The position numbers and the translations under genes were made by a program. Below the pieces are notes generated by a model. It was not told where the DNA came from, made no database searches, and worked only from the letters and a program-made list of their open reading frames with translations. 64,000 nt of DNA from NCBI RefSeq assembly GCF_014196615.1, contig NZ_JACIDY010000003.1, positions 186,001-250,000 of the forward strand, given 5' to 3'. The DNA comes from Novosphingobium fluoreni (GTDB taxonomy: Bacteria; Pseudomonadota; Alphaproteobacteria; Sphingomonadales; Sphingomonadaceae). This document shows positions 21,936 to 29,716 of the stretch, in pieces (positions within the stretch are counted from its first letter, which is position 1; every line of letters begins with the position of its first letter).

Positions 21936-23453
21936 ATGGCCACGCTTGCCCCCCGCACCAGAGACAGCATCGCTCCCGCCCGCCGGTCCTTCGCGCTTTC
22001 CACCCCCGCCGCCATTGCGATCATCGCCGTGACGACGCTGCTGTTCCGCCTCGGCAGCCTGTTTCCGGAACAGATTGACTGGGACGAGTGGAGCTTCATC
22101 CTGATGGGGGCGGACGTGGCGCACGGGCACTTGCCGTTCGCTCACCAGTTCGACCTGAAGCCACCGCTGATCTTCTTCCTGTTCGGCGGCGTGATCGCGC
22201 TGTTCGGTAAGAGCTTGCTGGCGATCCGACTGCTCGGCACGGCCTGCGTCATCGCCGCCGCCAGCCTTGTGTACGTCACCTGCCGCCGCCCTGCCGGAAG
22301 ATGGCCAGCCTTGGCCGGGGCCGTGATCTGCGCCGTGCTGGCCTCCGCACCGTTCGGCCTCTCGACCAGTTCGGAATTGCCGGCGATCGTGTTCCTGAGC
22401 GGGGCGGCGTGGTGTCTTTCCCGCTCTCCGGTTTCGATGCGCGATGCCGCTATCGCCGGTCTGCTGATCGCGCTGGCAGTGCTGACGCGCACCAACCTGG
22501 CGCTTGTCGCTCTCGTGGTGGGTCTTGCCCTTCTCGCCGCCGCCATGCTGGCCCCGACCCATGTCGCGCGCCGCTCCTGGCTGGCCTATGGCGTGGCGGG
22601 CGCGATCCCGCCGCTGCTGCTGGCCTTGATCTACGCCGCCGCCGGGGAGCTGGCGACATTGAAGCTGGCGATGATCGACGTTCCGCTGGCTTACTCGGGC
22701 CAGCTGGGCATGGGCGAAGTCGCGCGCGAACATGCGATGCAGTCCTACTACACCGCCCAGCGCGCACCGCTGCTGTACGGCCCTCCCTTGCTGCTGGCGC
22801 TGGTCGGCCTCGGGGGTACGCTATCGGCCCTGCTGCGTCGGGAGGGGCGATGGGCGGACGTGATGTTCCTGACCCTGGCCGCCGCGACGACCGGCTCGCT
22901 GCTGATCGGCGGCGCGGCTTACCCGCATTACTGGCTGCAATTGATGCCGTTCCTCGGCATCTTCGTAGCCCTCGGCGTCAGCGCGCTGACCAGATGGACC
23001 GCTGCCTTGCGATGGGCCGTGCTGGCGCTTGTCGCCCTGCCCGCGGCGGTATCGATCGCCGCTGCGCTACCCGAGGCCCATTCCCCGCCGCGCCCGATAG
23101 CTCAAGCCGCCGGCTACATCCGCCAGACCGGCGGCGCGAACCCGACGATCTGGGCCTGGCACAAGCACCTGATCCACTGGTATCTCGATGCGCCGCAGCT
23201 CTCGCGCGCCGGGGTCCATCCGGACAATCTGGCGCGCCGCGCGATCATCGATACCCTGGCGCGCCATCGCTACGTAGGGCCGGACGAGGTCGGACGATTG
23301 ATGGCGCTACGTCCGCAATTCGTGATCACCGATGCGGGCGGCAAGGGTCTCGGCTGGATGCGCGCGGATGGCCGGCCGGCGGACGCGTGGCTTGCGGCGA
23401 ACTATCGGCTGGGCCGCCAATTCGGTGACGTTCTTGTCTACCGCCGCCGCTGA
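21936..23453 (+). CDS. Membrane glycosyltransferase, GT39/ArnT-like (GT-C fold)
   Basis: A 505-residue polytopic membrane protein. Near residue 48 it has DWDEWSFI, an acidic pair in the first periplasmic loop as in PMT/ArnT-type GT-C enzymes that use polyprenyl-phosphate sugars, followed by FDLKPPLIFFLFG, a typical KPP-type motif. About ten further hydrophobic segments follow, then a soluble C-terminal region (IWAWHKHLIHWYLDA). It is transcribed alone and converges on the EAL gene with 4 bases between stops. Acceptor and sugar cannot be inferred; lipid A or a surface glycan is possible. Confidence 0.78.
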   Translation: MATLAPRTRDSIAPARRSFALSTPAAIAIIAVTTLLFRLGSLFPEQIDWDEWSFILMGADVAHGHLPFAHQFDLKPPLIFFLFGGVIALFGKSLLAIRLLGTACVIAAASLVYVTCRRPAGRWPALAGAVICAVLASAPFGLSTSSELPAIVFLSGAAWCLSRSPVSMRDAAIAGLLIALAVLTRTNLALVALVVGLALLAAAMLAPTHVARRSWLAYGVAGAIPPLLLALIYAAAGELATLKLAMIDVPLAYSGQLGMGEVAREHAMQSYYTAQRAPLLYGPPLLLALVGLGGTLSALLRREGRWADVMFLTLAAATTGSLLIGGAAYPHYWLQLMPFLGIFVALGVSALTRWTAALRWAVLALVALPAAVSIAAALPEAHSPPRPIAQAAGYIRQTGGANPTIWAWHKHLIHWYLDAPQLSRAGVHPDNLARRAIIDTLARHRYVGPDEVGRLMALRPQFVITDAGGKGLGWMRADGRPADAWLAANYRLGRQFGDVLVYRRR

Positions 23454-23457
23454 CGCG

Positions 23458-24834
23458 TCAGGCCGAGACGGCCACCAGCTTGGCAAACATCTCCGCGCTC
23501 ATCGGCTGGGCGCGGATGAAGCCTTGGTAGTAAGCGCAGCCTTCCGCCGCCACGCGGGCGCGCTGCGCCTCGCTCTCGATCCCTTCGGCGATCACTTCGA
23601 GGTCCAGCGCCTTGGCCATGGCGACGATCGCGCGCAGCACCGCCCTGTCGCGCCGATCGCGCCCGATACCGTCCACCATGGAACGGTCGAGCTTGAGATA
23701 ATGCAACGGCAGCAGCTTCAGGTACCGGAAGTTGCAGAACCCCGCGCCGAAATCATCGAGCGCCATGCGGATACCGTTGGCCACGAATTCCGCCATGATC
23801 TGCGCGGCCAGGCCGATGTCGGTGATGAGCGCCTGCTCCGTCACTTCCAGGGTCAGCCGGTTGGGCGGAAACGCCGTCGCCCGCAAGGTGTCCAGCAGCT
23901 GGCCCGCATAGCTGCCGAAAGCCAGGTCCGCTGCCGTCACATTCAGCGAAAGGCGCAAGTTGGCCGGCCAGTGGCCCGCCTGGTTCAGCGCCTTGCGTGC
24001 GATATGCTGGGATAGCGGCGTGATGTGATCGGTGCGTTCGGCAATGGCGAACAGCGCGCTCGCGCCGATGCGCCCCAGCTCCGGATGATTCCACCGCGCC
24101 AGCGCCTCCGCGCCGACCAGTCGATCGTCCGTCAGGCTGAATTGCGGCTGATAGAGCACCTCGATCTCGTCCCGCTCGATCGCGGCGAGAAGATCGGCCT
24201 CCAATTGCGCCGACGAACGGCCCGGCGGTGTCGCCTCGCCGTTGGCCCACACGAATCGCGCCCCTTGCTTCAAGGTGGCCTGGCTGAGCGACTGGCCCAA
24301 CCGGTCCAGCATCAGCTCGATCGTTTCGCTGGTCAGCATCCGGATCAGCGCCACTCGAGGTGACAGGCGCAGCACACCCGAAGGCAGCGCGATAGGACGC
24401 GAGACGACCTCCGCCAGTTCATCGGCTACAAGTTGCCAACGCTCACGGCTGCAGGGCTCGGCCGCCAGCAGCAGGAACGAGCCGCCTCCGGCACGGGCGA
24501 CGAGCCAGCGGCCTTCCAGTTCGCCGGCGGCGAAATTGTTCATCCGGGTGGCGACTTCTTCCAGCGCTTCGTCCCCGGCCGCCTCGCCATAGGCCAGGTT
24601 CACCGCGTCGAACCGGCGCAGGCCCACCAGCATCGCGTGAAGGTGCGTGCTGCCTTCCTCGATCCCTTCGGTCGCCATCCACTCGGTAATGCGGCTTTGC
24701 GCGCTGTCTAGCCCGGTGGCACGATCGCGCGTCGCAGGTTCTCCGGCGTTGCTCAAGCCCGGCTCCCCGTTGGAGGACGGGGGCGCTGGAGCCGCCATAT
24801 CTGCCTGTCGATAACCGCGCATCCTGATTGCCAT
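23458..24834 (-). CDS. c-di-GMP phosphodiesterase: degenerate GGDEF plus EAL
   Basis: Predicted to hydrolyse c-di-GMP. The 458-residue protein has no obvious membrane segment. The N-terminal half resembles a GGDEF domain whose motif is degenerate (RAGGGSFLLLAAEP), so it should not synthesise c-di-GMP. The C-terminal EAL domain keeps catalytic elements: IEVLYQPQFSLTDDR, GAEALARWNHPE (the EAL box), LSLNVTAADLAF, LEVTEQALI, IRMALDDFGAGFCNF, and LKLDRSMVDGI. The start is uncertain: ATGs at 24834, 24822 and 24798 are all possible. The open frame continuing to 25692 is antisense to nadK and not part of the gene. Confidence 0.88.
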   Translation of the reverse strand: MAIRMRGYRQADMAAPAPPSSNGEPGLSNAGEPATRDRATGLDSAQSRITEWMATEGIEEGSTHLHAMLVGLRRFDAVNLAYGEAAGDEALEEVATRMNNFAAGELEGRWLVARAGGGSFLLLAAEPCSRERWQLVADELAEVVSRPIALPSGVLRLSPRVALIRMLTSETIELMLDRLGQSLSQATLKQGARFVWANGEATPPGRSSAQLEADLLAAIERDEIEVLYQPQFSLTDDRLVGAEALARWNHPELGRIGASALFAIAERTDHITPLSQHIARKALNQAGHWPANLRLSLNVTAADLAFGSYAGQLLDTLRATAFPPNRLTLEVTEQALITDIGLAAQIMAEFVANGIRMALDDFGAGFCNFRYLKLLPLHYLKLDRSMVDGIGRDRRDRAVLRAIVAMAKALDLEVIAEGIESEAQRARVAAEGCAYYQGFIRAQPMSAEMFAKLVAVSA

Positions 24835-24927
24835 AGCGCGAAAGCCCTTGCCAAACACGCGCAAATTGGACAGCCAATCTGTCGCCTGGCGGGACAACAC
24901 GCGTCGGCGGTGAGGATATAGCGACGC

Positions 24928-25704
24928 GTGCAAACCAAGCTGGCCCTGATCGTCTCCGATACGCCCCAGGCGCAGGCCGGGGTGGAAGCCCTGCGCAGCT
25001 CTCACGATTGGGTTGCCCCGGCAGAGGCCGACGTGCTGGTCGTGGTGGGCGGAGACGGCTTCCTGCTCCATGTCCTTCATGAGATGCTCGATTGGGACCA
25101 TGTGCTGCCCTGCTACGGCATGAACCTGGGCACCGTGGGCTTTCTTATGAATAGCCAGCAGGATGACGGTCGCTCGATCGCCCAGCGCGTGGCCGAAGCG
25201 CATTCCGTATCCGTCCGCCCGATCGAGATGCATGCGGTGGACAAGCACGGGCAGGAATTCTGCTACTACGCCATCAACGAAGTCTCTCTGCTGCGCGAAA
25301 CCCGGCAGACGGCGAAGCTGGAAGTGCGCGTGAACGGCAAGGTGCGCATGGAGGAACTGGCGGGGGACGGCATCATGGTGGCGACGCCTGCCGGCTCTAC
25401 CGCGTACAACCTTTCCGCTGGTGGGCCGATCCTGCCGCTGGGCTCTCGCATGCTGGCGCTGACCCCGCTCAGCCCCTTTCGCCCGCGTCGGTGGAAAGGG
25501 GCGATCTTGCCCGAAAGCGCCGAAGTGGAATTCCGCATTCGCGAGCCGGAGAAACGCCCCGTCGCCGCCGTGGCTGACCAAAAAGAAGTACGCGAAGTGC
25601 GCAGCGTGCGGATCGTCGCCAGCCAGGTCAAGGAACTGACCCTGCTGTTCGACCCCGGCGCCAGCCTGGAAGAACGCATCTTCGCCGAGCAATTCGAGGT
25701 TTGA
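24928..25704 (+). CDS. nadK: NAD kinase
   Basis: Phosphorylates NAD to NADP using ATP or polyphosphate; cytoplasmic. The 258-residue product has the catalytic GGDG motif at residues 41-44 (VLVVVGGDGFLLHVLHE), GMNLGTVGFLMN, INEVSLLRE, the NE/D substrate region, and the PAGSTAYNLSAGGPILPL loop. It is shorter than the E. coli enzyme by about 35 residues at the N-terminus, which is usual for alphaproteobacterial NadK. Translation starts at GTG 24928. It is divergent from the EAL gene and is followed by tRNA-Asn. Confidence 0.94.
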   Translation: MQTKLALIVSDTPQAQAGVEALRSSHDWVAPAEADVLVVVGGDGFLLHVLHEMLDWDHVLPCYGMNLGTVGFLMNSQQDDGRSIAQRVAEAHSVSVRPIEMHAVDKHGQEFCYYAINEVSLLRETRQTAKLEVRVNGKVRMEELAGDGIMVATPAGSTAYNLSAGGPILPLGSRMLALTPLSPFRPRRWKGAILPESAEVEFRIREPEKRPVAAVADQKEVREVRSVRIVASQVKELTLLFDPGASLEERIFAEQFEV

Positions 25705-25756
25705 AACCTCTTATACCGGCAATGTCACCGACCATGCGAAAACGCGCCAATCCCGC

Positions 25757-25784
25757 TTGCCAAACGAATCCATGCTGGTATACG
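25757..25784 (+). promoter_or_regulatory. Promoter candidate for tRNA-Asn
   Basis: TTGCCA (25757-25762), 16-base spacer, TATACG (25779-25784), about 38 bases upstream of the mature tRNA. Confidence 0.5.
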
Positions 25785-25822
25785 CGCACCCCTGCCCGAC
25801 GGTGGAGACACTGACGGGCTGC

Positions 25823-25897
25823 TCCCCGATAGCTCAGCGGTAGAGCATTCGACTGTTAATCGAATGGCCGTAGGTTCGAATCCTACTCGGGGAGCCA
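25823..25897 (+). tRNA. tRNA-Asn (GTT)
   Basis: Cloverleaf with acceptor TCCCCGA / TCGGGGA, D arm AGCTCAGCGGTAGAGC, anticodon loop CTGTTAA with anticodon GTT, T arm GTAGGTTCGAATCCTAC, discriminator G, and encoded CCA. Confidence 0.97.
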
Positions 25898-25985
25898 AAC
25901 ACATCCCACCACCTGGATGACTTGCGAAACGCGTTCGGGCGTTGCGCTTCTGCGTAATCGAGGCGTCTGATCCGCCACATGCGCC

Positions 25986-26015
25986 TTGATCCGTATCGCA
26001 CGGGCTGACTATAAG
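25986..26015 (+). promoter_or_regulatory. Promoter candidate for the guanidine riboswitch-gdx unit
   Basis: TTGATC (25986-25991), an 18-base spacer and TATAAG (26010-26015). A start near 26021 would place the first riboswitch hairpin right at the RNA 5' end. Confidence 0.5.
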
Positions 26016-26023
26016 AATTTCCG

Positions 26024-26089
26024 GAGGAGACGGCCCTCACCCGCTGACCGCGCTGCTGCGTGACGGGGCAAAAACCCGGGACGGCCCGG
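26024..26089 (+). promoter_or_regulatory. Guanidine-II (mini-ykkC) riboswitch candidate
   Basis: Two hairpins capped by ACGG tetraloops lie in tandem upstream of a guanidinium-exporter gene, the defining layout of guanidine-II riboswitches (two ACGR-loop hairpins). P1 is at 26024-26038, a GAGG-G / CCCTC stem with one bulged A. P2 is at 26076-26089, a perfect five-base-pair CCGGG / CCCGG stem. The linker is 37 bases and contains a third ACGG that does not pair well. GGGAGG and the GTG start follow 11 and 22 bases after P2, consistent with translational control: guanidine would stabilise the hairpins and free the ribosome site. Assignment is by eye; no covariance search was run. Confidence 0.72.
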
Positions 26090-26110
26090 CAACTGCCAAG
26101 GGAGGCTGTT

Positions 26111-26431
26111 GTGGCCTGGTTCTATCTGATTGTCGCGGGTTTGCTGGAAGTCGTCTGGGCTTACGCGATGAAGCTGTCCGACGGTTTTTCGCGGCCCGTC
26201 CCCTCCGCCATCACCATAGGCGCGATGATCGCCAGTTTCACCCTGCTGGCGCTGGCGATGCGCAGCTTGCCGCTGGGCACGGCCTATACGATCTGGACGG
26301 GAATAGGCGCTGTCGGCGCGTTCGCTCTGGGCGTCATCGCCCTGGGCGAGCAAGCGAGCCTGGCGCGGTTGCTCGCCGCAGCGCTCATCTTGTCCGGATT
26401 GGTGCTGATGAAGCTATCCTCGCCGGGTTGA
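26111..26431 (+). CDS. gdx: Guanidinium exporter Gdx (SugE subtype of SMR family)
   Basis: Small multidrug resistance family transporter of 106 residues with four transmembrane helices that works as an antiparallel dimer and exports guanidinium in exchange for protons. The sequence is close to SugE: YLIVAGLLEVVWAYAMKLSD has the essential Glu in helix 1 and the WAYAMK signature of the Gdx subtype, then LPLGTAYTIWTGIGAVGAF and a C-terminal LSGLVLMKLSS. I chose GTG 26111 because GGGAGG lies just upstream and the frame then starts like SugE; the extension to 26060 would run through the riboswitch region. The upstream guanidine-II element strongly supports guanidinium as substrate. Confidence 0.92.
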   Translation: MAWFYLIVAGLLEVVWAYAMKLSDGFSRPVPSAITIGAMIASFTLLALAMRSLPLGTAYTIWTGIGAVGAFALGVIALGEQASLARLLAAALILSGLVLMKLSSPG

Positions 26432-26445
26432 CGCCTGCCGGGCAA

Positions 26446-26730
26446 TCAGTCCTTGGGCTTCACCGTCACCCAGATATCGACCGGGGCGACGAATTTGCCG
26501 GGGGCAGGCTTGCCCACGTCGATGCGTTCTGCGGTGACAAGCTCGCCCGTCTCAAGGTTGAAGCTGATCCAGGGCTTGGGCATCCGCCCGAACGTCATCT
26601 TCTGGAGAGGGCGACCGGTGACGGTGTTCATGATGGTGGCGACAATGCTCATGCCGCTGCCGATAGCGATGCGTGGTCGCGCCTGTCCACGCAGCGTATC
26701 GGGATATCGACAGGCGCCTGCCGGGTTCAA
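26446..26730 (-). CDS. Hypothetical protein, coupled to the upstream small membrane protein
   Basis: A 94-residue frame with no family I recognise. The C-terminal part (TGRPLQKMTFGRMPKPWISF, then LETGELVTAERIDVGKPAPG) reads like a real beta-rich protein. If translation starts at TTG 26730 it overlaps the stop of the upstream 62-residue gene (TTGA), suggesting coupling. An ATG at 26652 gives a 68-residue alternative. It converges on gdx with 14 bases between stops. Moderate confidence only, as no clear ribosome site is seen for either start. Confidence 0.45.
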   Translation of the reverse strand: MNPAGACRYPDTLRGQARPRIAIGSGMSIVATIMNTVTGRPLQKMTFGRMPKPWISFNLETGELVTAERIDVGKPAPGKFVAPVDIWVTVKPKD

Positions 26731-26915
26731 TCGCCGCGGCGGGATTCGCGGATGGCCGTGGCGACAAGGACACTGGTCGAAAGCAGAATGCCGCTCACCA
26801 TCGCCCCGATGCTGAGCAGGCCGATCGGCGTCAACTCAACCGTCGCGCGAACCTTCACGAACTTTCCCACCCGGACGAGCGAGCGAGCGACCTGACGTTC
26901 GGACAAAGCCTTCAT
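26727..26915 (-). CDS. Small single-helix membrane protein, unknown function
   Basis: A 62-residue protein with a basic N-terminal half (SERQVARSLVRVGKFVKVRA) and one hydrophobic helix (PIGLLSIGAMVSGILLSTSV), ending RESRRGD. The ATG at 26915 is preceded by AAGGGC. The stop overlaps a possible TTG start of the downstream gene by 4 bases. I recognise no family. It is divergent from a LuxR-type regulator across about 110 bases. Confidence 0.5.
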   Translation of the reverse strand: MKALSERQVARSLVRVGKFVKVRATVELTPIGLLSIGAMVSGILLSTSVLVATAIRESRRGD

Positions 26916-27023
26916 GCCCTTAGAACCCTGCTACAAAACACTTGTTTCCGGCCAATTTTGCGTATGTTTTGCGCATAATTACGGGTCTTCCCGTAGGTGG
27001 CAAATCAACGTATCGTCCCTTCG

Positions 27024-27626
27024 ATGGAACGGTATACAACTATATCCCTCATCAACGCCGATGTACGGCGGCGGGCGGAGATCGGGCGAGGGTTGGCCGG
27101 CATCCGCTTTCATGTCGAACCGTACGAAAGCGTCGCCGAGTTTCGCGCGCAGGGCAATGTGCAGACGCTGATCATCGCGCGTGATGAAGACTCTAGCCTG
27201 GCCGACCTGCTGGACGATATGCGGGTGCGGGATTACTGGGCCCCCGCGCTGGGATACGGGCCGACGTTAGAGCCGGTGCGATGCAGCCACTTCATGCTGC
27301 GGGGCCTGGCGGGATACCTGCCCGACCCGTTCGACCGGTACGACATCGAAGCGCTGCTGGATGGCGCGGCCACGGAATTGACCGCGCTGATCGACTTGCG
27401 CGCTGGCGCTGCCGACGCCCGGCGCCGGATCCGCACCTTGACCAAGCGCGAAGGGCAAGTGCTGGAACGACTGCATTCGGGCCTGACAAACCGCGAAATC
27501 GCCGAGGCGCTGGACATCAGCCCGCGCACCGTGGAAATCCACCGCGCCAACATGCTGAAAAAGATGGACGCCAAATCCGCGTTGTCGGCCATCCGCATGA
27601 GCGTGCAAGCCAAGCTTATGCTCTAG
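27024..27626 (+). CDS. LuxR-type regulator with degenerate receiver-like domain
   Basis: A 200-residue two-domain regulator with FixJ/NarL architecture. The N-terminal 120 residues (TTISLINADVRRRAEIGRGL) resemble a receiver, but the expected phosphoacceptor motif is absent: the strand-3 region reads TLIIARDEDSSLADLLDDM and no DxxMP pattern follows. The C-terminal HTH is clear (LTKREGQVLERLHSGLTNRE, then DISPRTVEIHRANMLKKMDA). A phosphorylation-independent regulator is likely. Start choice is between ATG 27024 and GTG 26997. No cognate kinase is adjacent; neighbours are the small hypothetical genes and the convergent mmsB. Confidence 0.8.
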   Translation: MERYTTISLINADVRRRAEIGRGLAGIRFHVEPYESVAEFRAQGNVQTLIIARDEDSSLADLLDDMRVRDYWAPALGYGPTLEPVRCSHFMLRGLAGYLPDPFDRYDIEALLDGAATELTALIDLRAGAADARRRIRTLTKREGQVLERLHSGLTNREIAEALDISPRTVEIHRANMLKKMDAKSALSAIRMSVQAKLML

Positions 27627-27653
27627 GGCGTCTCACCCCGGAAGGACGGCGGC

Positions 27654-28538
27654 TTACTGCCCGTCCAGGAAGCGGATCATCGCCGAGAAATCGCGCTGCC
27701 CTTCGCCGCGATTGGCCAGCATCTGGTAAAGCGCCTCTGCCGCGTTGCCCATGGGCACGCTGGCTCCCACTTGCGCGGCAGCTTCACTGGCCAGCTTCAG
27801 GTCCTTGAGCATCAACGCTACCGCGAAACCGCCCTGGTAATCGTTGTCGGCCGGAGATTGCGGACCGACGCCGGGCAGCGGGCAATAGCTCGTCATCGAC
27901 CAGCTCTGCCCCGAAGATACGCTGGAGATGTCGTAAAAGGTCTGCGGGTCCAGCCCCAGCTTACCGGCCATGGCAAAAGCCTCGCACGTGGCGACCATCG
28001 TCGCGCCCAGCAGCATGTTGTTGCATATCTTCGCGGCCTGCCCAGTGCCCGCGGGACCGGCGTGGATCACCGCCTTGCCCATGGCGGAAAGGATCGGCTG
28101 TGCCCGGGCAAACGCCTCGTCGCTGCCACCGACCATGAAGGTCAGCGACCCGGCAGCGGCGGCTGCGATCCCGCCCGAAACCGGCGCGTCCACCATTGCG
28201 AACCCGGCGGCGCCCGCCGCTTCGGAAACCCGGCGCGCGGTGGCGACATCGATGGTGGAGCAATCCAGCAGCAACGCGCCCGCGCTGGCAGCGCCGAAAA
28301 CCGCGTCATTATAAACCGCTTCCACGTGCTTGCCTGCCGGCAACATGGTGACGACCGCGTCGGCTCCGGCAACCGCATCCTCGACAGTGGCTGCGATCGT
28401 CGCGCCGTTCTCACCCGCCTTGGCGAGTGCCGCCTGGGACAAGTCGAACGCGCGCACGGCGAAGCCATTCTTCACCAGGTTGGCGGCCATGCCGCCGCCC
28501 ATGTTGCCCAAACCGATGAATGCGACTGTGCCGACCAT
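27654..28538 (-). CDS. mmsB: 3-hydroxyisobutyrate dehydrogenase
   Basis: Oxidises 3-hydroxyisobutyrate to methylmalonate semialdehyde in valine degradation, NAD-dependent. The 294-residue product has the Rossmann signature FIGLGNMGGGMAANLVKNG, DAPVSGGIAAAAAGSLTFMV, and the active-site Lys in GTGQAAKICNNMLLGATM, followed by DFSAMIRFL near the C-terminus. It is the third gene of the leftward mmsA - acyl-CoA dehydrogenase - mmsB operon, and its product feeds mmsA. The family also includes tartronate semialdehyde reductases, but the operon makes the valine role secure. Confidence 0.94.
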   Translation of the reverse strand: MVGTVAFIGLGNMGGGMAANLVKNGFAVRAFDLSQAALAKAGENGATIAATVEDAVAGADAVVTMLPAGKHVEAVYNDAVFGAASAGALLLDCSTIDVATARRVSEAAGAAGFAMVDAPVSGGIAAAAAGSLTFMVGGSDEAFARAQPILSAMGKAVIHAGPAGTGQAAKICNNMLLGATMVATCEAFAMAGKLGLDPQTFYDISSVSSGQSWSMTSYCPLPGVGPQSPADNDYQGGFAVALMLKDLKLASEAAAQVGASVPMGNAAEALYQMLANRGEGQRDFSAMIRFLDGQ

Positions 28539-28569
28539 TGCCTTGCCTCTCGTTTATTTTTGTACGCGA

Positions 28570-29712
28570 TCAGTCGCGCAGCATGTCTCGCGCCACGATC
28601 ATGCGCATGACCTGATTGGTACCCTCCAGGATCGAGTGCACGCGCAGGTCACGCCAGAACCGCTCGATCGGATAGTCCATCAGGTAACCGTAGCCACCGT
28701 GAAGCTGCAGCGCGCGATCGACCACGGACGAGCCGGTGTCGGTGGCCAAGCGCTTTGCCATCGCGGCAAAACGCGTCTTGTCCGGCGCGCCGGCCGTCAC
28801 CTTGGCGGCGGCGGCGTAAAGCAGCGCCCGCGCGGCTTCCAGCTCGGTCAGCATGTCCGCCAGCATGAATTGCGTGTTCTGGAAATCCGCGATGCTCTGT
28901 CCGAACTGCTTGCGCTCCTTGGTGTAGCGCACGGTTTCGTCGATGCAGCGCTGCGCCCCGCCCAGCGAGCACGCCCCGATGTTCAGCCGCCCACCGTCCA
29001 GCCCGGACATGGCGATGCTGAAGCCCTGGCCTTCCTGCCCCAGCAGGTTTTCCACCGGAACGCGCACTTCGTCGAAGTTGACTTGCGCGGTGGGCTGCGA
29101 GTGCCAGCCCAGCTTGCGCTCCCGCGCGCCGAAGCTGACGCCGGGCATGTCCTTTTCGATCACGACGCAGCTGATGCCCTTGGGACCGTCCGCGCCGGTT
29201 CGCACCATCACGACGTAGACATCGTTCTCACCGCCGCCGGAGATGAACTGCTTTGAGCCCGAGACGACGTAATGGTCGCCATCACGCACCGCCCGCGTCT
29301 TCAGCGCCGCCGCGTCAGAACCGGAGCCTGCCTCGGTCAGGCAATAGGATCCCAGCACCTCCATCGGCACCATGCCGGGCAGGTATTTTTCCTTCACCGC
29401 CTGCCCGCCGTAAGTGTCGATCATCCAGCTGGCCATGTTGTGGATCGAGATGAAGGCGCTGGTGGAAGGGCAGCCATAGGCCATCGCTTCCATGATCAAG
29501 GCCGCCTCCATCCGCCCCAGGCCAATCCCGCCCCACTCCTCGGACACGTAGATGCTGCCGAAGCCCAGTTCTCCTGCGGCCCGAATCGTATCGCGGGGGA
29601 AGATGTGCTTTTCGTCCCACTCCGCCGCGTTCGGGGTGATCGCATCGGCGGTAAAACGCCGGGCAAGGTCCTGAATTTCACGCTGATCGGAAGTGAGATC
29701 GAATTGGCTCAT
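28570..29712 (-). CDS. Acyl-CoA dehydrogenase, probably isobutyryl-CoA dehydrogenase
   Basis: FAD-dependent oxidation of isobutyryl-CoA to methacrylyl-CoA is the likely reaction, from its place between mmsA and mmsB. The 380-residue product shows the ACAD signature YCLTEAGSGSDAAALKTRA, WHSQPTAQVNFDEVRVPVEN, and the C-terminal LQLHGGYGYLMDYPIERFWR then ILEGTNQVMR with the catalytic Glu. I chose the ATG at 29712 (MSQFDLTSDQREI); a frame extension to 29766 would overlap mmsA by 50 bases. The gap to the mmsA stop is 4 bases. Substrate specificity is inferred from context, not sequence alone. Confidence 0.9.
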   Translation of the reverse strand: MSQFDLTSDQREIQDLARRFTADAITPNAAEWDEKHIFPRDTIRAAGELGFGSIYVSEEWGGIGLGRMEAALIMEAMAYGCPSTSAFISIHNMASWMIDTYGGQAVKEKYLPGMVPMEVLGSYCLTEAGSGSDAAALKTRAVRDGDHYVVSGSKQFISGGGENDVYVVMVRTGADGPKGISCVVIEKDMPGVSFGARERKLGWHSQPTAQVNFDEVRVPVENLLGQEGQGFSIAMSGLDGGRLNIGACSLGGAQRCIDETVRYTKERKQFGQSIADFQNTQFMLADMLTELEAARALLYAAAAKVTAGAPDKTRFAAMAKRLATDTGSSVVDRALQLHGGYGYLMDYPIERFWRDLRVHSILEGTNQVMRMIVARDMLRD

Positions 29713-29716
29713 GTTT

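Noticed and set aside
24928..25692. Upstream extension of the EAL protein across nadK
   Set aside because: This part is antisense to nadK; EAL homology does not extend there.
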